A stretch of DNA of 64,000 nucleotides. It comes from Misgurnus anguillicaudatus (lineage: Eukaryota > Chordata > Actinopteri > Cypriniformes > Cobitidae). This document shows, in pieces, positions 1 through 10,586 of this stretch. The notes under the pieces are model-generated. The model searched no databases and was not told where the DNA came from. It saw only the letters and a list, made by a program, of their open reading frames with translations. Position numbers and translations under genes: made by a program. The stretch is taken from contig NW_027395283.1 of the NCBI RefSeq assembly GCF_027580225.2, positions 8,436,501 to 8,500,500 on the forward strand, read 5' to 3'. Numbering within the stretch: position 1 is the stretch's first letter; each line of letters begins with the position of its first letter.

Positions 1-90
1 TTCAGAGTTCAGTTGTGTGTCTATGAAGAGTGATGTGTCTATGCCTGAGCCAATATACTTTAAGAGTGAAGATACACGGCCTGATAGAAG
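1..90 (+). CDS. NLR N-terminal repeat exon (5' end cut by window)
   Basis: Reading frame from base 2 gives a peptide containing SCVSMKSDVSMPEP followed by IYFKSEDTRPD, the short repeat typical of N-termini of fish NLRC3-like proteins. It ends in AG with donor GTATAT at 91 (phase 2). The acceptor is upstream of the window. It is clearly homologous to the exon at 7401-7514. The function of this repeat is unknown; the repeats precede the FISNA domain. The frame is open with no damage. Confidence 0.
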
Positions 91-172
91 GTATATAAAA
101 AACTCTGAAACATAAGATTATTTTTCTTGTCTATTATACTTGTCTATGTTTATGGGCAGAAAATGTTATCTT

Positions 173-1148
173 CAGGGCTTGACATTAACTTCTTTGCTCA
201 CCAGTCAAAGTGGCTAATTGTTTTCCAAAGTTACTAGCCACTGGCCACAATTTTGTTGCTGGTAAAATACATTTTATATGATTAAACTTGGCACCCAAAA
301 ATGACTGTAATTTGAGTAATTTTACTTAGTTTAGCTACATTAAATGCAGATTGACTTTCAAATGCAGACTGACCACCCAAATTCAGACTACATTTATAAG
401 CTTGTATAAACCAGGTATATCAGTAGATCATATATTTAGGTGCATAAAAACATGCTAGAAATTAAGGCATAAATAGATTAACTTTGAATGAATATATTAA
501 AAGTGGAGTTGGGTGTAGAAGATTAACTGAAAAGATAAACACATAAACCCTCGCCAACACTTTAAATATTTATTTACAACAGCAGTAAATACTGTAAATT
601 TTACTGTCAACTTGTTTATGCAGATTGTATTTAATAAGCTTGATCATGGTTTCTGTTAAAAGTGATTTAAGACTTGTACTGACAAATGTCGAGAGGGCAT
701 TATTGTTGCACAAAGTAGCCTTCATTAAAATGATGTGCGAACCTCTCCACTCGCTGGTTTCCTTTCATTTCGTACAAAACTGGGATGTGTGCATTCAGGT
801 ATGCGCTATGAATTTTTCTCCACTCTTGCCCAGATAGTGTGCACACACTTTAAATCTCTTCAATCACTTCCATGCAATTGTTTTATCTTTCCTGAAGTGT
901 GCATGTAAGCGCTCAGACTGTGTCACGTGCATTCACAGATCACGCACGCCTCAACAAACGGTTTCAGTACGTTGTGTTGGCTGCAGGGAGTGCTCATGGG
1001 AGTTGTAGTTTCCCAGGATCGCATTGTGTATCGTTTAGAATTTCGCATACTACATTTAAAAAAAATATTCGACCTGCCAAAGTGGCTTGTGGGGTATCAG
1101 AAATCTACCCTCACTTGGCAGATTGGCGGGTGTTAATGTCAAGCCCTG
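173..1148. mobile_element. Non-autonomous hAT element with 8-bp TSD
   Basis: Terminal inverted repeats CAGGGCTTGACATTAAC (173-189) and its reverse complement (1132-1148). They are flanked by an exact 8-bp duplication GTTATCTT at 165-172 and 1149-1156, as expected for hAT. No transposase is recognisable; the small ORFs inside have no family resemblance. The subterminal sequence (CACCCGCCAA..., GCCACTTTGG...) is shared with the larger hAT at 51615-53579, so both belong to one family. It lies in the intron between the two N-terminal NLR exons. Confidence 0.
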
Positions 1149-1324
1149 GTTATCTTCATTATTATACAGTACATATTCACACAAAGAGACACATCTGTGC
1201 AAGGCAAGCACTCAGTTTTTGTATTAACAGTGCCAATAAAAAGATCATTATTTGCTTTTTAATAACAAATGAGTTTTATAAATATGCGTATCTATACTAC
1301 TGATGAACTCATTTAGACCTACTT

Positions 1325-2040
1325 TGTAACACCTCAGATTTGGGTCACATATTAAATAAAGAGGAGATTCTTGCTTCTAAGAGTAGAGTGATGTATTAAA
1401 GTTTTTAAGAGTGAAACCCAAACAATATATGTATATACACAAACAGTGATGACAATGGTTAAGCAATTACACAAAAATAAACAGAAAACAGTTACAACCG
1501 TCCATTAGCATAATTCAGTCTTCCTGCTTAAATGCAGACACATAGGCAATGTCCCAGTGATCCAAATAGTCCAGATAATATCAGTTGATAATTGAAGTTC
1601 AGGAATGACAGTGAAACATAAATTGTCTCAAGCCGTATCCAAGAGTTCATCCAGGTTATAATTAAAGGTGTAGAATTAGATCAAATCATAGTCCAATGAA
1701 GAGTCCTTATAAGATGATGAATGAGGTCAAACAAAAACCCTCTGAACAAATATACAAAAACACACAAATCACAATATGCACTTCACCAAATAACAACATA
1801 GAATAACACAATCTTAGACTTACATTGAGTTGTAGAACAATGATGTTCCTCAAAATAGGGTTTCAGGCATAAGGCCATGTTGAGCAAACACCCAAAGCCA
1901 TGCTGGCACCTCTACCAAACACTCTAACTTGTCTCTCTTAAAAAGAATACCACTTCCTTTAGAGAGCTCTCTACCTCCCCCCGGAGGCTGGGAGAAACAT
2001 TACAGCTTAGAATATGGAACAGATCCTTAGCACTGTTACA
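1325..2040 (-). repeat. 3' LTR of Gypsy element 1
   Basis: 716 bp, TG...CA-type ends (TGTAAC/GTTACA on the + strand). It abuts the poly-C run that is the polypurine tract on the - strand, which makes it the 3' LTR. It matches 6631-7346 with only scattered substitutions. Confidence 0.
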
Positions 2041-2061
2041 CCCCCCCCCCCCTTTAAGAGA
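2041..2061 (-). promoter_or_regulatory. Polypurine tract of Gypsy element 1
   Basis: Twelve C followed by TTTAAGAG on the + strand, i.e. a purine run ending in 12 G on the - strand, directly at the 3' LTR border. This is the plus-strand DNA priming site. The pol stop codon (2054-2056) lies inside it, so no space remains for an env gene. Confidence 0.
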
Positions 2062-4858
2062 AAGGTTGTACATCACCGTAAAACCTTTTCAAATTTTCAA
2101 CATGATAAGTTTCGGTCTGCACAGGGTCTTTAGACACTTCAACTTTGTAATTGACTTTACTCACTTGTTTAATTACCTTAGCAGGTCCTTGCCACTTAGG
2201 CGCTAACTTTGCCATGAATGCATCCCCTGCTCGAGACAACGGATGAGTGCGAACCCAGACAAGACTTCCCTCTTCAAAAGTCTCCGGTCTTCTCTTCTGG
2301 TTATAGTACTTCCCTTGTCGCTCCTGGGCTTTTGTGACATTCTCCTTTAACTTGCTCAGGAGGGATTGCTGGCGTTCAATGACATTGTAGGCTGAGTGGT
2401 CAGGATCTGGATGACGATGTTGGAACTGATCCATGGGTCCTTTCAGTTTGCGCCCTATGGCGATCTCAGCTGGTGTATATGATGTGCTCTCTTGCCACGC
2501 CGAATTAATCGCAAAGCGAAACTCATGAACCCATCTATCCCATTGTCGATGGTTGTCTTTGACATACAATGCGATCATAGTCTTGAGAGTGCGATTCACT
2601 CTTTCTGTCAAGTTGGCTTGCGGATGGTACGCTGTGGTAAGCTTTTGAACTACTCCCCATTGTTTGCATGTGGCATTGAGTAGCTGGGACGTGAATTGAG
2701 GTCCACGATCTGATACTAAGTAAGTTGGTGTTCCCCAGCGAGTAAAAATCTCCTTTACAAGTATGTCCGCGATCACATGGGTCTTTGCTGAACATAAGGG
2801 GAAAACTTCCACCCACTTTCTACAGTAATCCACAATAACTAAAAGGTATTCATTCAACTTTGAACTTTTAGGGAAAGGTCCCATAAGGTCCAAGCCCAAC
2901 ATATATCCAGGCTCCTTGATGGGCGTAGACTGTAACTGTCCAGAGAGTTTGGATATGCGAGGCTTATATTTTTGGCAAACTTGACATTGTTTACAATGAT
3001 CCCATACATCCCGTTGTATTTCTGGCCAGTACACCACATTGAGTAACCGACGCAACGTCTTCATACGTCCCATATGTCCACTCAATGGGTTATCATGGGC
3101 AAATTCGAGGAATTTCTGTCGAAGGCTTGAGGGAATGATCACCTGTAAACTACTTCCTTCCAATGAATCGGGAATACATCGGAATAAAATTTGGTTTTGC
3201 ACCACATAGTGTATGTGATCGGTGTCTTGTGTAGAATGTTTTGCTTTGTCCCATAGTTCTTGCAGTGCTGGGTCAGCCTTCTGGAATCTTCCTAATTCTT
3301 CCCAGTCTATGGGCACATCTTTACCCATATCTTGTGCATGACAGACTGCTATTGGACTTGGGATATCTTCTCCAGGTAGGGCACGAGATAACGAATCAGG
3401 AACAACATTACACCGACCTTTTCTGTATTGCACAGTGAAGTCCAATCCCTGAAGTCGAATGGCCCATCTCATGAGCTTCGATGTCGGTTTGGGATGGTTG
3501 AATACCCAAACTAGAGCTGCATGATCTGTAATAATTTGAAATCGTCTTCCTTCCAAATACTTCTGCCACTTCTCCACCGCCCATACCACAGCAAGACATT
3601 CTTTCTTTGATACAGAGTATGATTTCTCCGCTCCATGAAGCAATCTTGAAGCGTATGCCACAACACATTCACCTTGGTCCGATTCTTGAGTAAGAACAGC
3701 ACCTAGACCAATGTTGCTTGCATCTGTCTGTACTTTAAACGGTCTGCTAGGGTCTGGTGGAACGAGAACTGGGGCCTTTTGTAAAGCATCCTTCAGCCTC
3801 TCAAAAGCATTCTGACATTCTTCGGTCCAATTCCATGTTGCATCCTTCCGCTTGAGAGCATGTAAAGGCGCGGCAAGCTCTGAAAATCCTGAAATAAAAC
3901 GATGGTACCATCCAGCAAGGCCAAGGAACCGCTGAACCTCCTTTAAGTTCCTTCGAATAGGGAAGTTCTTCACTGCTTCTACCTTAGCTTCCTCTGTTTT
4001 GATGCCTTCTTCAGAAATCACATGTCCTAGGAAAGATATTGATTTCCTACACAGGTTACACTTCTTAAGATTTAAAGTTAGATTACTTGCTTCCATTTCG
4101 CAAAACACTGCTTTGAGATCTTTGCTGTGTTGTTGGATGTTTTTGGAGTATACCACAATGTCATCAATGTACACAAAGCAACACTTACCAAGTATATTCT
4201 TCAGTACTCGGTTCATCAGTCTTTGGAAAGTTGCTCCTGCATTTTTCAATCCAAAAGTTAGACGAAGGAATTCATATTGGTTGTTGTGGGTAATGAATGC
4301 AGTTTTCTGGATGCTGCAGTCATCCATCATAACTTGCCAGTATCCACTCTTCAGATCTAGAGTACTGAATACTGAGGCTCCGTACATTGACTCTAAGATG
4401 TCTTGTATTTGAGGCATTGGGAATCCATCCAATGGGGTTTTGCTATTTAGAGGTCAATAATCTACACAGAAACGTACACTCCCATCTTTCTTTGGCACTA
4501 AGACAACTGGGGCTGCCCATGGTGAAGTAGATGGTCGTATTATGCCTTTGCTCAGCATAATTTCAACTTCATCATCAATGAACTTTTGTTTGTGTATTGG
4601 CACAGGATATGGTCTTTTGCGCACCGGGATGGAATCGCTTGTGGATATCTGATGCTTGATAACGGAGGTTTGTCCTAGGTCATCTGTACATACAGTAGGC
4701 CAGTTTAATAAAAGACCTTCCAGTTGCCTTTTCTCATTGCGTGAAATATCAGCTTGGGTTACTAAATTCTTGATGATAGTTATTGTACTCTCAGACACCT
4801 GTATTGTTGATAGCGCACAATGAATGTTAATGGTGGTAGGTTGAAGATAGCAGGAGAA
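2054..4858 (-). pseudogene. Gypsy element 1 pol (RT-RNaseH-integrase), in gag frame, one internal stop
   Basis: Continues in the same frame as gag-protease after its TAA stop, with no ATG of its own near the start, so pol would be made as a gag-pol fusion. The RT fingers ([12 protein letters not shown]) are followed by TGA at 4454-4456, where relatives carry an arginine codon (probably CGA to TGA, a CpG transition). RT then continues with YIDD at 4160-4171, an RNase H region (DASNIGLGAVL), the integrase zinc finger (H...H...CKQC...C) and a DDE core including DRGPQFTS. The C-terminus ends without a chromodomain, 13 bp from the LTR. Apart from the TGA the frame is open for over 900 codons. Confidence 0.
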
Positions 4859-6337
4859 TTATTGTGGTGATTCCTCTTGTCCAGCCAATGAATAAGAAGA
4901 ACTGTTAAAGTCGAGCTTTAAACCAGTTGACATAAGGAAATCAAGTCCGAGAATGAGTGGAAATGAAAGGTCCTGATTCCTCATTATAAACAATCTCACC
5001 GGGTATGTGATTTCTTGTAATGTACATTCCCATGTCACTTCTCCTAATGCTTGTTGTATTTGTCCATTGGCAAGAGCAAATGAAAGTCCTTTGCTAGATT
5101 TCCAAGTCTCGGCATCTTCCTTCCATTTTCTCCACAAAGATTCTTGGATAAGAGAATACGAGCTACCAGTGTCTATAACAGCATCACAAGTATGTTTCTG
5201 CACTACTACAGGAAAGGTTAATAGCTGAATGTTACCTTCAGATATCATGGCGATGTTATGGCTTCCGCTCTTGCCTTTACCGGATCTGTCGGTTCCTCCT
5301 CTTCGGTTGGCAGCATTACGTTGTTTCCAATAAGCTCTTTCCTCTGCCATATCTCGTTCCACCAACACTCCAACACGAACTAATTCATCAAATGTATTGA
5401 CTGTGCTTCTCAAAATACTAGCGATTCGAGGATTGCAGTTTCTTAATGTAGCTTGAAGTATTTCCCTTTCTGTCATCGTTGGCTTTAATCTCAGACACAT
5501 GGCTCTATACTGAAAAGCAAATGTCCGGATGCTTTCACCTATTCCTTGCTTTCTCTCTCTAATTTTTCTCTCTGCCTCCACTTCATGGTCATCAGGTAGA
5601 AAGGAACGCAGAAATGCAGCCTTGAATTGGTTCCAAGATTTGACATGGGTTTTTTCAGCCATCCACCAGTCTTTTGCTGTATGCATCAATACGGATGGAA
5701 GTATCACCAAGATCTCGCCATCATTCATCGATCGCACTGATAAATACTCCTCACACCTTTCTAAGTAGGTCATCGGATCCTCACCCTCTGTGCGTCCAAA
5801 GATGGGGAACTCCAGCCTGACTGCTGCTTTATAAGGAATCGTGCTATATGTAGATGTTGTTTGACCAACTGGTAATGAAGTTGTGAAGGTTTGTGAAGCA
5901 ATGGGAGTAGACACGGCATTTGGGGTAGAACGAACCATAGACTTAAACTGAATGTCTCTCCTCTTCATACAATCCATCATGGCCTTACCCATATCTTGCA
6001 TCTGTCCTTCTAATAGTTGCTTCACGTGGCTACATTGTTTCTCCATTGTGTTTGTAAGCTTTTCTTCAATACTCCGCTGGTTTTGTTCAACCAACTGGGC
6101 TTGAGTTGTCATCTGTTTGGTCAATTCTCTAACTTGTTCTTCTATAGTTCTCAAACTATGGTCGTGTCGTTGAAGATGCTCACGAGTATTTCGCTCCACT
6201 CTCCCAACACACTCCATAATGTCTTCTTCCATTTTTTCCATTCTCATGCTTAACTGATTTACCTTTGCTGCTATAGCAAGACTGATGAGACTTTCATCTT
6301 CCTCTTCCACCGGGGGTGGTGGTGGTAAATCATCCAA
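4859..6337 (-). CDS. Gypsy element 1 gag-protease
   Basis: 492 codons from ATG at 6337. The N-terminal third is acidic and then helical, consistent with a coiled coil. The middle (WNQFKAAFLRSFLPDD and after) resembles the retrotransposon Gag capsid domain. No CCHC zinc knuckle is present; a basic stretch (RRGGTDRSGKGKSG) may replace it in RNA binding. An aspartic protease with VIDTGSSYSLI (catalytic Asp near residue 389) forms the C-terminus. The frame ends at TAA 4859-4861 and pol follows in the same frame, so the stop is either a mutation (CAA CAA-type context) or a readthrough site. Confidence 0.
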   Translation of the reverse strand: MDDLPPPPPVEEEDESLISLAIAAKVNQLSMRMEKMEEDIMECVGRVERNTREHLQRHDHSLRTIEEQVRELTKQMTTQAQLVEQNQRSIEEKLTNTMEKQCSHVKQLLEGQMQDMGKAMMDCMKRRDIQFKSMVRSTPNAVSTPIASQTFTTSLPVGQTTSTYSTIPYKAAVRLEFPIFGRTEGEDPMTYLERCEEYLSVRSMNDGEILVILPSVLMHTAKDWWMAEKTHVKSWNQFKAAFLRSFLPDDHEVEAERKIRERKQGIGESIRTFAFQYRAMCLRLKPTMTEREILQATLRNCNPRIASILRSTVNTFDELVRVGVLVERDMAEERAYWKQRNAANRRGGTDRSGKGKSGSHNIAMISEGNIQLLTFPVVVQKHTCDAVIDTGSSYSLIQESLWRKWKEDAETWKSSKGLSFALANGQIQQALGEVTWECTLQEITYPVRLFIMRNQDLSFPLILGLDFLMSTGLKLDFNSSSYSLAGQEESPQ

Positions 6338-6606
6338 GCTTATTTCTCCTCTTGCACAGCAGCTTCCTTTTCAGACTCCAAAAAAGGCTACCAAAGGACC
6401 GTATTATCTCCTGAATCGGTTCTCGACGAATTGTAAAAGGTTCAGCCGAGAAGTCTAGCTCCGCACTCCTGTCATCTCCAGCATGAAATGCATCCATCAT
6501 TTAAACTAAGCTCAGGTGAATAAAATTCACAAACAAGTTATACAAATCAATTAATATACTGCACTTAACTCATACTCTTCTTCCCAAAATTGTCAAAAGT
6601 CAAGAA

Positions 6607-6625
6607 GGTCCCTGTTTGGGCGCCA
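6607..6625 (-). promoter_or_regulatory. Primer binding site of Gypsy element 1 (tRNA-Lys-like)
   Basis: On the - strand TGGCGCCCAAACAGGGACC lies 5 nt inside the 5' LTR. It matches the well-known tRNA-Lys primer binding sequence (TGGCGCCCGAACAGGGAC) except for one base. Confidence 0.
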
Positions 6626-6630
6626 TTTTA

Positions 6631-7346
6631 TGTAACACCTCAGATTTGGGTCACATATTAAATAAAGAGGAGATTCTTGCTTCTAAGAGTAGAGTGATGT
6701 ATTAAAGTTTTTAAGAGTGAAACCCAAACAATATATGTATATACACAAACAGTGATGACAATGGTAAAGCAATTACACAAAAATAAACAGAAAACAGTTA
6801 CAACCGTCCATTAGCATAATTCAGTCTTCCTGCTTAAATGCAGAGACATAGGCAATGTCCCAGTGATCCAAATAGTCCAGATAATATCAGTTGATAATTG
6901 AAGTTCAGGAATGACAGTGAAACATAAATTGTCTCAAGCCGTATCCAAGAGTTCATCCAGGTTATAATTAAAGGTGTAGAATTAGATCAAATCATAGTCC
7001 AATGAAGAGTCCTTATAAGATGATGAATGAGGTCAAACAAAAACCCTCTGAACAAATATACAAAAACACACAAATCACAATATGCACTTCACCAAATAGC
7101 AACATAGAATAACACAATCTTAGACTTACATTGAGTTGTAGAACAATGATGTTCCTCAAAATAGAGTTTCAGGCATAAGGCCATGTTGAGCAAACACCCA
7201 AAGCCATGCTGGCACCTCTACCAAACACTCTAACTTGTCTCTCTTAAAAAGGATACCACTTCCTTTAGAGAGCTGTCTACCTCCCCCCAGAGGATGGGAG
7301 AAACATTACAGCTTAGAACATGGAACAGATCCTTAGCACTGTTACA
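6631..7346 (-). repeat. 5' LTR of Gypsy element 1
   Basis: 716-bp copy of 1325-2040. It is adjacent to the primer binding site, hence the 5' LTR of the - strand element. Promoter and polyadenylation signals were not resolved. Confidence 0.
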
Positions 7347-7400
7347 ACTTGTTTTGTACATCAGTTCAGATGATTAACTGTAATCTGGTGTGTGTTATAG

Positions 7401-7514
7401 TTCAGATCATCAGAAGAGATCAGATTCAGAGTTCAGCTGTGTGTCTATGAAGAGTGATTGGTCTATGGAGCTGCCAATAACATTTAAGAGTGAAGAAACA
7501 CAGCCTGCACAAAG
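7401..7514 (+). CDS. NLR N-terminal repeat exon 2
   Basis: Acceptor GTGTGTTATAG ends at 7400 and donor GTATAC begins at 7515. The exon is 114 bp (38 codons), phase 2 at both ends. The frame encodes SDHQKRSDSEFSCVSMKSDW followed by SMELPITFKSEETQPAQ, a clear duplicate of the exon at 1-90. An alternative acceptor inside (AG at 7423) would shorten it. The introns after both repeat exons also share sequence (around 1156-1200 and 17880-17912), so exon and intron were duplicated together. Confidence 0.
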
Positions 7515-7616
7515 GTATACAATATCTTGAAAACTATGATTGTAGTTTAACTTTTTTTTATAATGTTACACTTTTAAGAACGAAGCGGAGTCCATTCCAA
7601 TGCAACACATTTAATT

Positions 7617-7733
7617 CTGTAAAAATACAGGAAAAAACACATTTAATAAGGAGCACTCCCCGTCTCACGTGTACTGAAGCTCATGCACTGATACTAACAC
7701 ACTGCTTCTATGAGCCTCATTGAGTGATTCAGT
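7617..7733. repeat. 117-bp direct repeat inside the Gypsy 2 LTR (copy A)
   Basis: From CTGTAAAA to GATTCAGT, repeated almost exactly at 9980-10096. The same pair occurs in the 5' LTR (about 16459-16575 and 17538-17654). The repeat therefore pre-dates this insertion and belongs to the LTR family. Confidence 0.
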
Positions 7734-8787
7734 ATATCATATAAAACAATAACATGTCACATAGTGCAAACACCTGAAAATATACATAGCACCAAACACA
7801 TTACCTCTTATGTCATAGTCAGTTCACTTCACATCACATAGTACATGTGCTCACTCATTATAATAATTATTGCTACTGTATAAAACTAAACACTCTGCCC
7901 TCACAATCATAATGCCAATATGTAAGGTTATTATAACAAAACCTCTTTAAAGACTCACAAGAACGCTCTAAACACAAAAACAGGTGAGTAATACATAAAT
8001 TCCATAGTCATAGCCATGACCGCTGCACTTTGTATGCATTTTACTCCAGTATTGTTAACTATTTGTATTCATTTTTATGTATTCAGTTATATTTATATAT
8101 TTTTAAATCACAGTGTAATTGTTATTCCATGTTTAAATCCCTTTTTGTAATCCTCTAAAGATAACTCAAATAATCTGACATTCAAATGAACAATTTAAAT
8201 GTACTGAACCTCATATGCTGTTTTTTAACATGACAATCTCAATCAATGTACCATATTAAAGCATTGTAACCACAAAGTCTAGCTGTGATTCTGTGAAATG
8301 CCCTTTTAAACTGAAAATATGAAGGAATATTGCTGCTCAATGTTTTAATGTGTTCACATGCAATCACAGGCCTGTTAACAGCCCTGCTTTTAACCCAACA
8401 CAATACTAATCCATGTTCATCCACATCTATTTAACATCAATTCCCTTGTTTACCAGTCTCATCTCAGATAAATATATCCATTAACACTTATTTCGTGTAT
8501 TTTAAGCACTACTTATTCATCTTTACATGCTAAAAGTTACAAACTTTCCCTTAAAGGGACACCATGAAACTTTTGGCCACTAGGGGGTGCTAGACACGTA
8601 TTTTTCACTTCTAGCGCCCCTAGAGCCCACAAGCGCCGCAGCACTGTCGCAAAGGAAAGGAACTGGCCAACCTTAAAACTAAACTAAAAACTAAACATTT
8701 AAAATGCTAAACGATCAACATTTTGAGACAACAGGGAGAAACGCAGTCATGTTACAACTTTCTGATGAGGAACTCGTCGTGGCAGAA

Positions 8788-9034
8788 GCCATTTCTCAAT
8801 CTGAAGGTTGCAGCCTCCGGATGTCGTATTTCTAATACGTCATCAAGACTGTCTTATTTCACAATATTAACAATTACAAAGTTGACTATTATACTTAGTT
8901 AATCGTAAATTGTGGCAGTATGCTTATGACTTGCGAATGTAATGCTCAGTTTACCTTAATAACCCAGGCTTGATGACGTGTGCAGCCTGCATATTTGACC
9001 TCCGGAGGCTGCAGCCTTCCAATTCAGAAACGAC
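8788..9034. mobile_element. 247-bp MITE (family A) nested in the TTAA element
   Basis: Starts GCCATTTCTCAATC and ends with the imperfect inverse GAATTCAGAAACGAC. Subterminal GCAGCCTCCGGA occurs in inverted orientation near both ends. Flanked by CAGAA (8783-8787) and CAGAC (9035-9039), a one-mismatch 5-bp duplication. It aligns along its length with the MITE at 48395-50522 once the hAT insertion there is removed (also 247 bp). Confidence 0.
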
Positions 9035-9473
9035 CAGACGTATTTCCTTGCCTTTTTCCAAACAAATATTGTTGCATCCTCTCTCTCTCCCTCGCCACCA
9101 GGATTTTCCGCAATGGCGCTCGTTATTCCTCTTTTTTGTGTGAAAATCGCTCCAAATCCAAGTAAACCGATGCGTTTAGGTCTGCCGCTTTGTAATACGT
9201 CACGCGAGTGACAGCGGAACGCAGCAAATGAGGAAAAGAGAAGAGAGAAACGCTCGGATCTGATTGGTGAATGAATAGGGTTTGGTTTTACACTGTGAGC
9301 AAGTTTGAGTGCTATAGCATCCTGGATTGTAATGTAAATATCATAGACACAGTAAAAAGAAAGGTAAATACGTGAACACAGCATCTGAATACAGGGAACT
9401 ATATGCAATATAATCGCCGTAATTTATAAAGAACATCGCATTTATGTATGAATCAACAGTTTATATAAAAAAT

Positions 9474-9548
9474 TGCCTTAAAGGGGAATCGAACCCGGGT
9501 CGCCCGTGTCATAGGTCCGTGACACTAAAGACTGTGCCACAGAGTCAC
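9474..9548 (-). ncRNA. tRNA-like pseudogene with Pol III boxes
   Basis: On the - strand an A-box-like TGGCACAGTCTT is followed by a perfect B box GGTTCGATTCC and, just after the 3' end, a T6 run that could terminate Pol III. The acceptor stem does not pair and the anticodon loop is not canonical, so this is not a functional tRNA. It may be the head of a tRNA-derived SINE or a captured tRNA relic inside the TTAA element. Confidence 0.
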
Positions 9549-10283
9549 ATAATAGAAACTGCTCTCTACACTCCTTAAGTAGCCTCCAGCAAAATTCACG
9601 TTAAAAACAAATTGTGTGGAGGAAGTGACGTATGCCGTAAAGCAGTCGAATTTTGTAGTTTTTTTTTTGTGCTCTGGTTACTACCACAAACCCTAAGTTT
9701 TAAAATACGAGTAAAAGTGATACAGACCCCGTCAGGCTATGGTAGACATGTCATTCAACCTATTTAAAGTCGATGTACTATCACAAGGGTCTTGAAAATG
9801 TATTATGAAGGTTGAAAAATTACATGGTGTCACTTTAACACTGTCATCCGCCATTTTAGATGCAGCACTCTTAATCAAGGCCAAACTTTATACATTTTCA
9901 TGCCCCCGGCTTAAAACTACCAATGTTTCACATCACCATATTGTTTAGCATTAGCAGATTAATGTTTTTGTCAGCTTACCTGTAAAAATACAGGAAAAAA
10001 CACATTTAATAAGGAGCACTCCCCGTCTCACGTGTACTGAAGCTCATGCACTGATACTAACACACTGCTTCTATGAGCCTCATTGAGTGATTCAGTCATG
10101 TGTCTGTGAGAGCGCCCCCTGCTGACAAGCCTGAGTTCAGCAAGAGCAACTACATTTAGAACAGTGCAAAATCACCATACAGCATGTCACAAACCTGAAA
10201 CTGTTCACACACAGAGATAACAAGTTTAAAATTTAAAGAGGGGGACAATAAGAACCTGCCTAATTTAAACACTCAGGGCTACA

Positions 10284-10294
10284 CTCTCCCCCAC
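10284..10294 (-). promoter_or_regulatory. Polypurine tract of Gypsy element 2
   Basis: On the - strand GTGGGGGAGAG sits immediately upstream of the 3' LTR. This is the expected plus-strand primer position. Confidence 0.
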
Positions 10295-10586
10295 AAAATT
10301 AAATGTCTCCTGACATTTCTGTAAATAAGTGCAATTTTAGAACACTTTACACATCCAAGGCCTCCAGTAATCCCTAGTCTGTGTTACCTGAATTTCTGTT
10401 ACATTACAGTTTCTTTGAACCAAAGACGGCTGACCCAGTGTATCATAGCTCAGTACAACAGGTTGACGTTTTAGTCTTTGGGGTCGTTGAATTACAGTCT
10501 CTCTGTTTCCTTGCATTTGGACCAGAGGGTTTACCTCTAAATCACCTTTCTCAGGCCTATTAAAGCTTAAATCAGGTCTCTGAGAT

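Larger units (their letters stand above)
1325..7346 (-). mobile_element. Ty3/Gypsy LTR retrotransposon 1, full-length, antisense to the NLR gene
   Basis: Two 716-bp LTRs (1325-2040 and 6631-7346) beginning TGTAAC and ending GTTACA, flanked by the 4-bp duplication ACTT (1321-1324, 7347-7350). The internal region reads on the - strand: primer binding site, gag-protease, RT, RNase H, integrase, polypurine tract. The order RT-RNaseH-integrase is that of Ty3/Gypsy. By eye the LTRs differ at roughly 9-10 positions, suggesting a fairly young insertion. The coding frame is broken by two stops (TAA at 4859, TGA at 4454), so this copy is probably not autonomous. The insertion ends 50 bp before the NLR exon at 7401. 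Confidence 0.
8555..9834. mobile_element. TTAA-flanked DNA element inserted in the Gypsy 2 LTR
   Basis: Comparison with the intact 5' LTR shows exactly what was inserted: 1280 bp between TTAA 8551-8554 and TTAA 9835-9838. The ends are short inverted repeats (AGGGACACCATGAA left; AGTGACACCATGTAA as the reverse complement of the right end). A TTAA target duplication is used by piggyBac and Kolobok elements. No transposase is visible, so it is non-autonomous. It contains a nested 247-bp MITE and a tRNA-like sequence. Confidence 0.
7564..10283 (-). repeat. 3' LTR of Gypsy element 2, split by a TTAA element
   Basis: Begins TGTTACA and ends GCTACA. The sequence is the same as 16406-17841 except for the insertion at 8555-9834 plus one TTAA. 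It carries the 117-bp internal duplication at 7617-7733 and 9980-10096. Confidence 0.

Noticed and set aside
9474..9548. Functional tRNA gene
   Set aside because: Acceptor stem does not pair and the anticodon loop is not canonical; kept only as a tRNA-like pseudogene.
10337..10586. Possible envelope-like gene after integrase of Gypsy element 2
   Set aside because: Same frame as integrase, hydrophilic, no signal peptide or membrane segment; it is a polyprotein tail.
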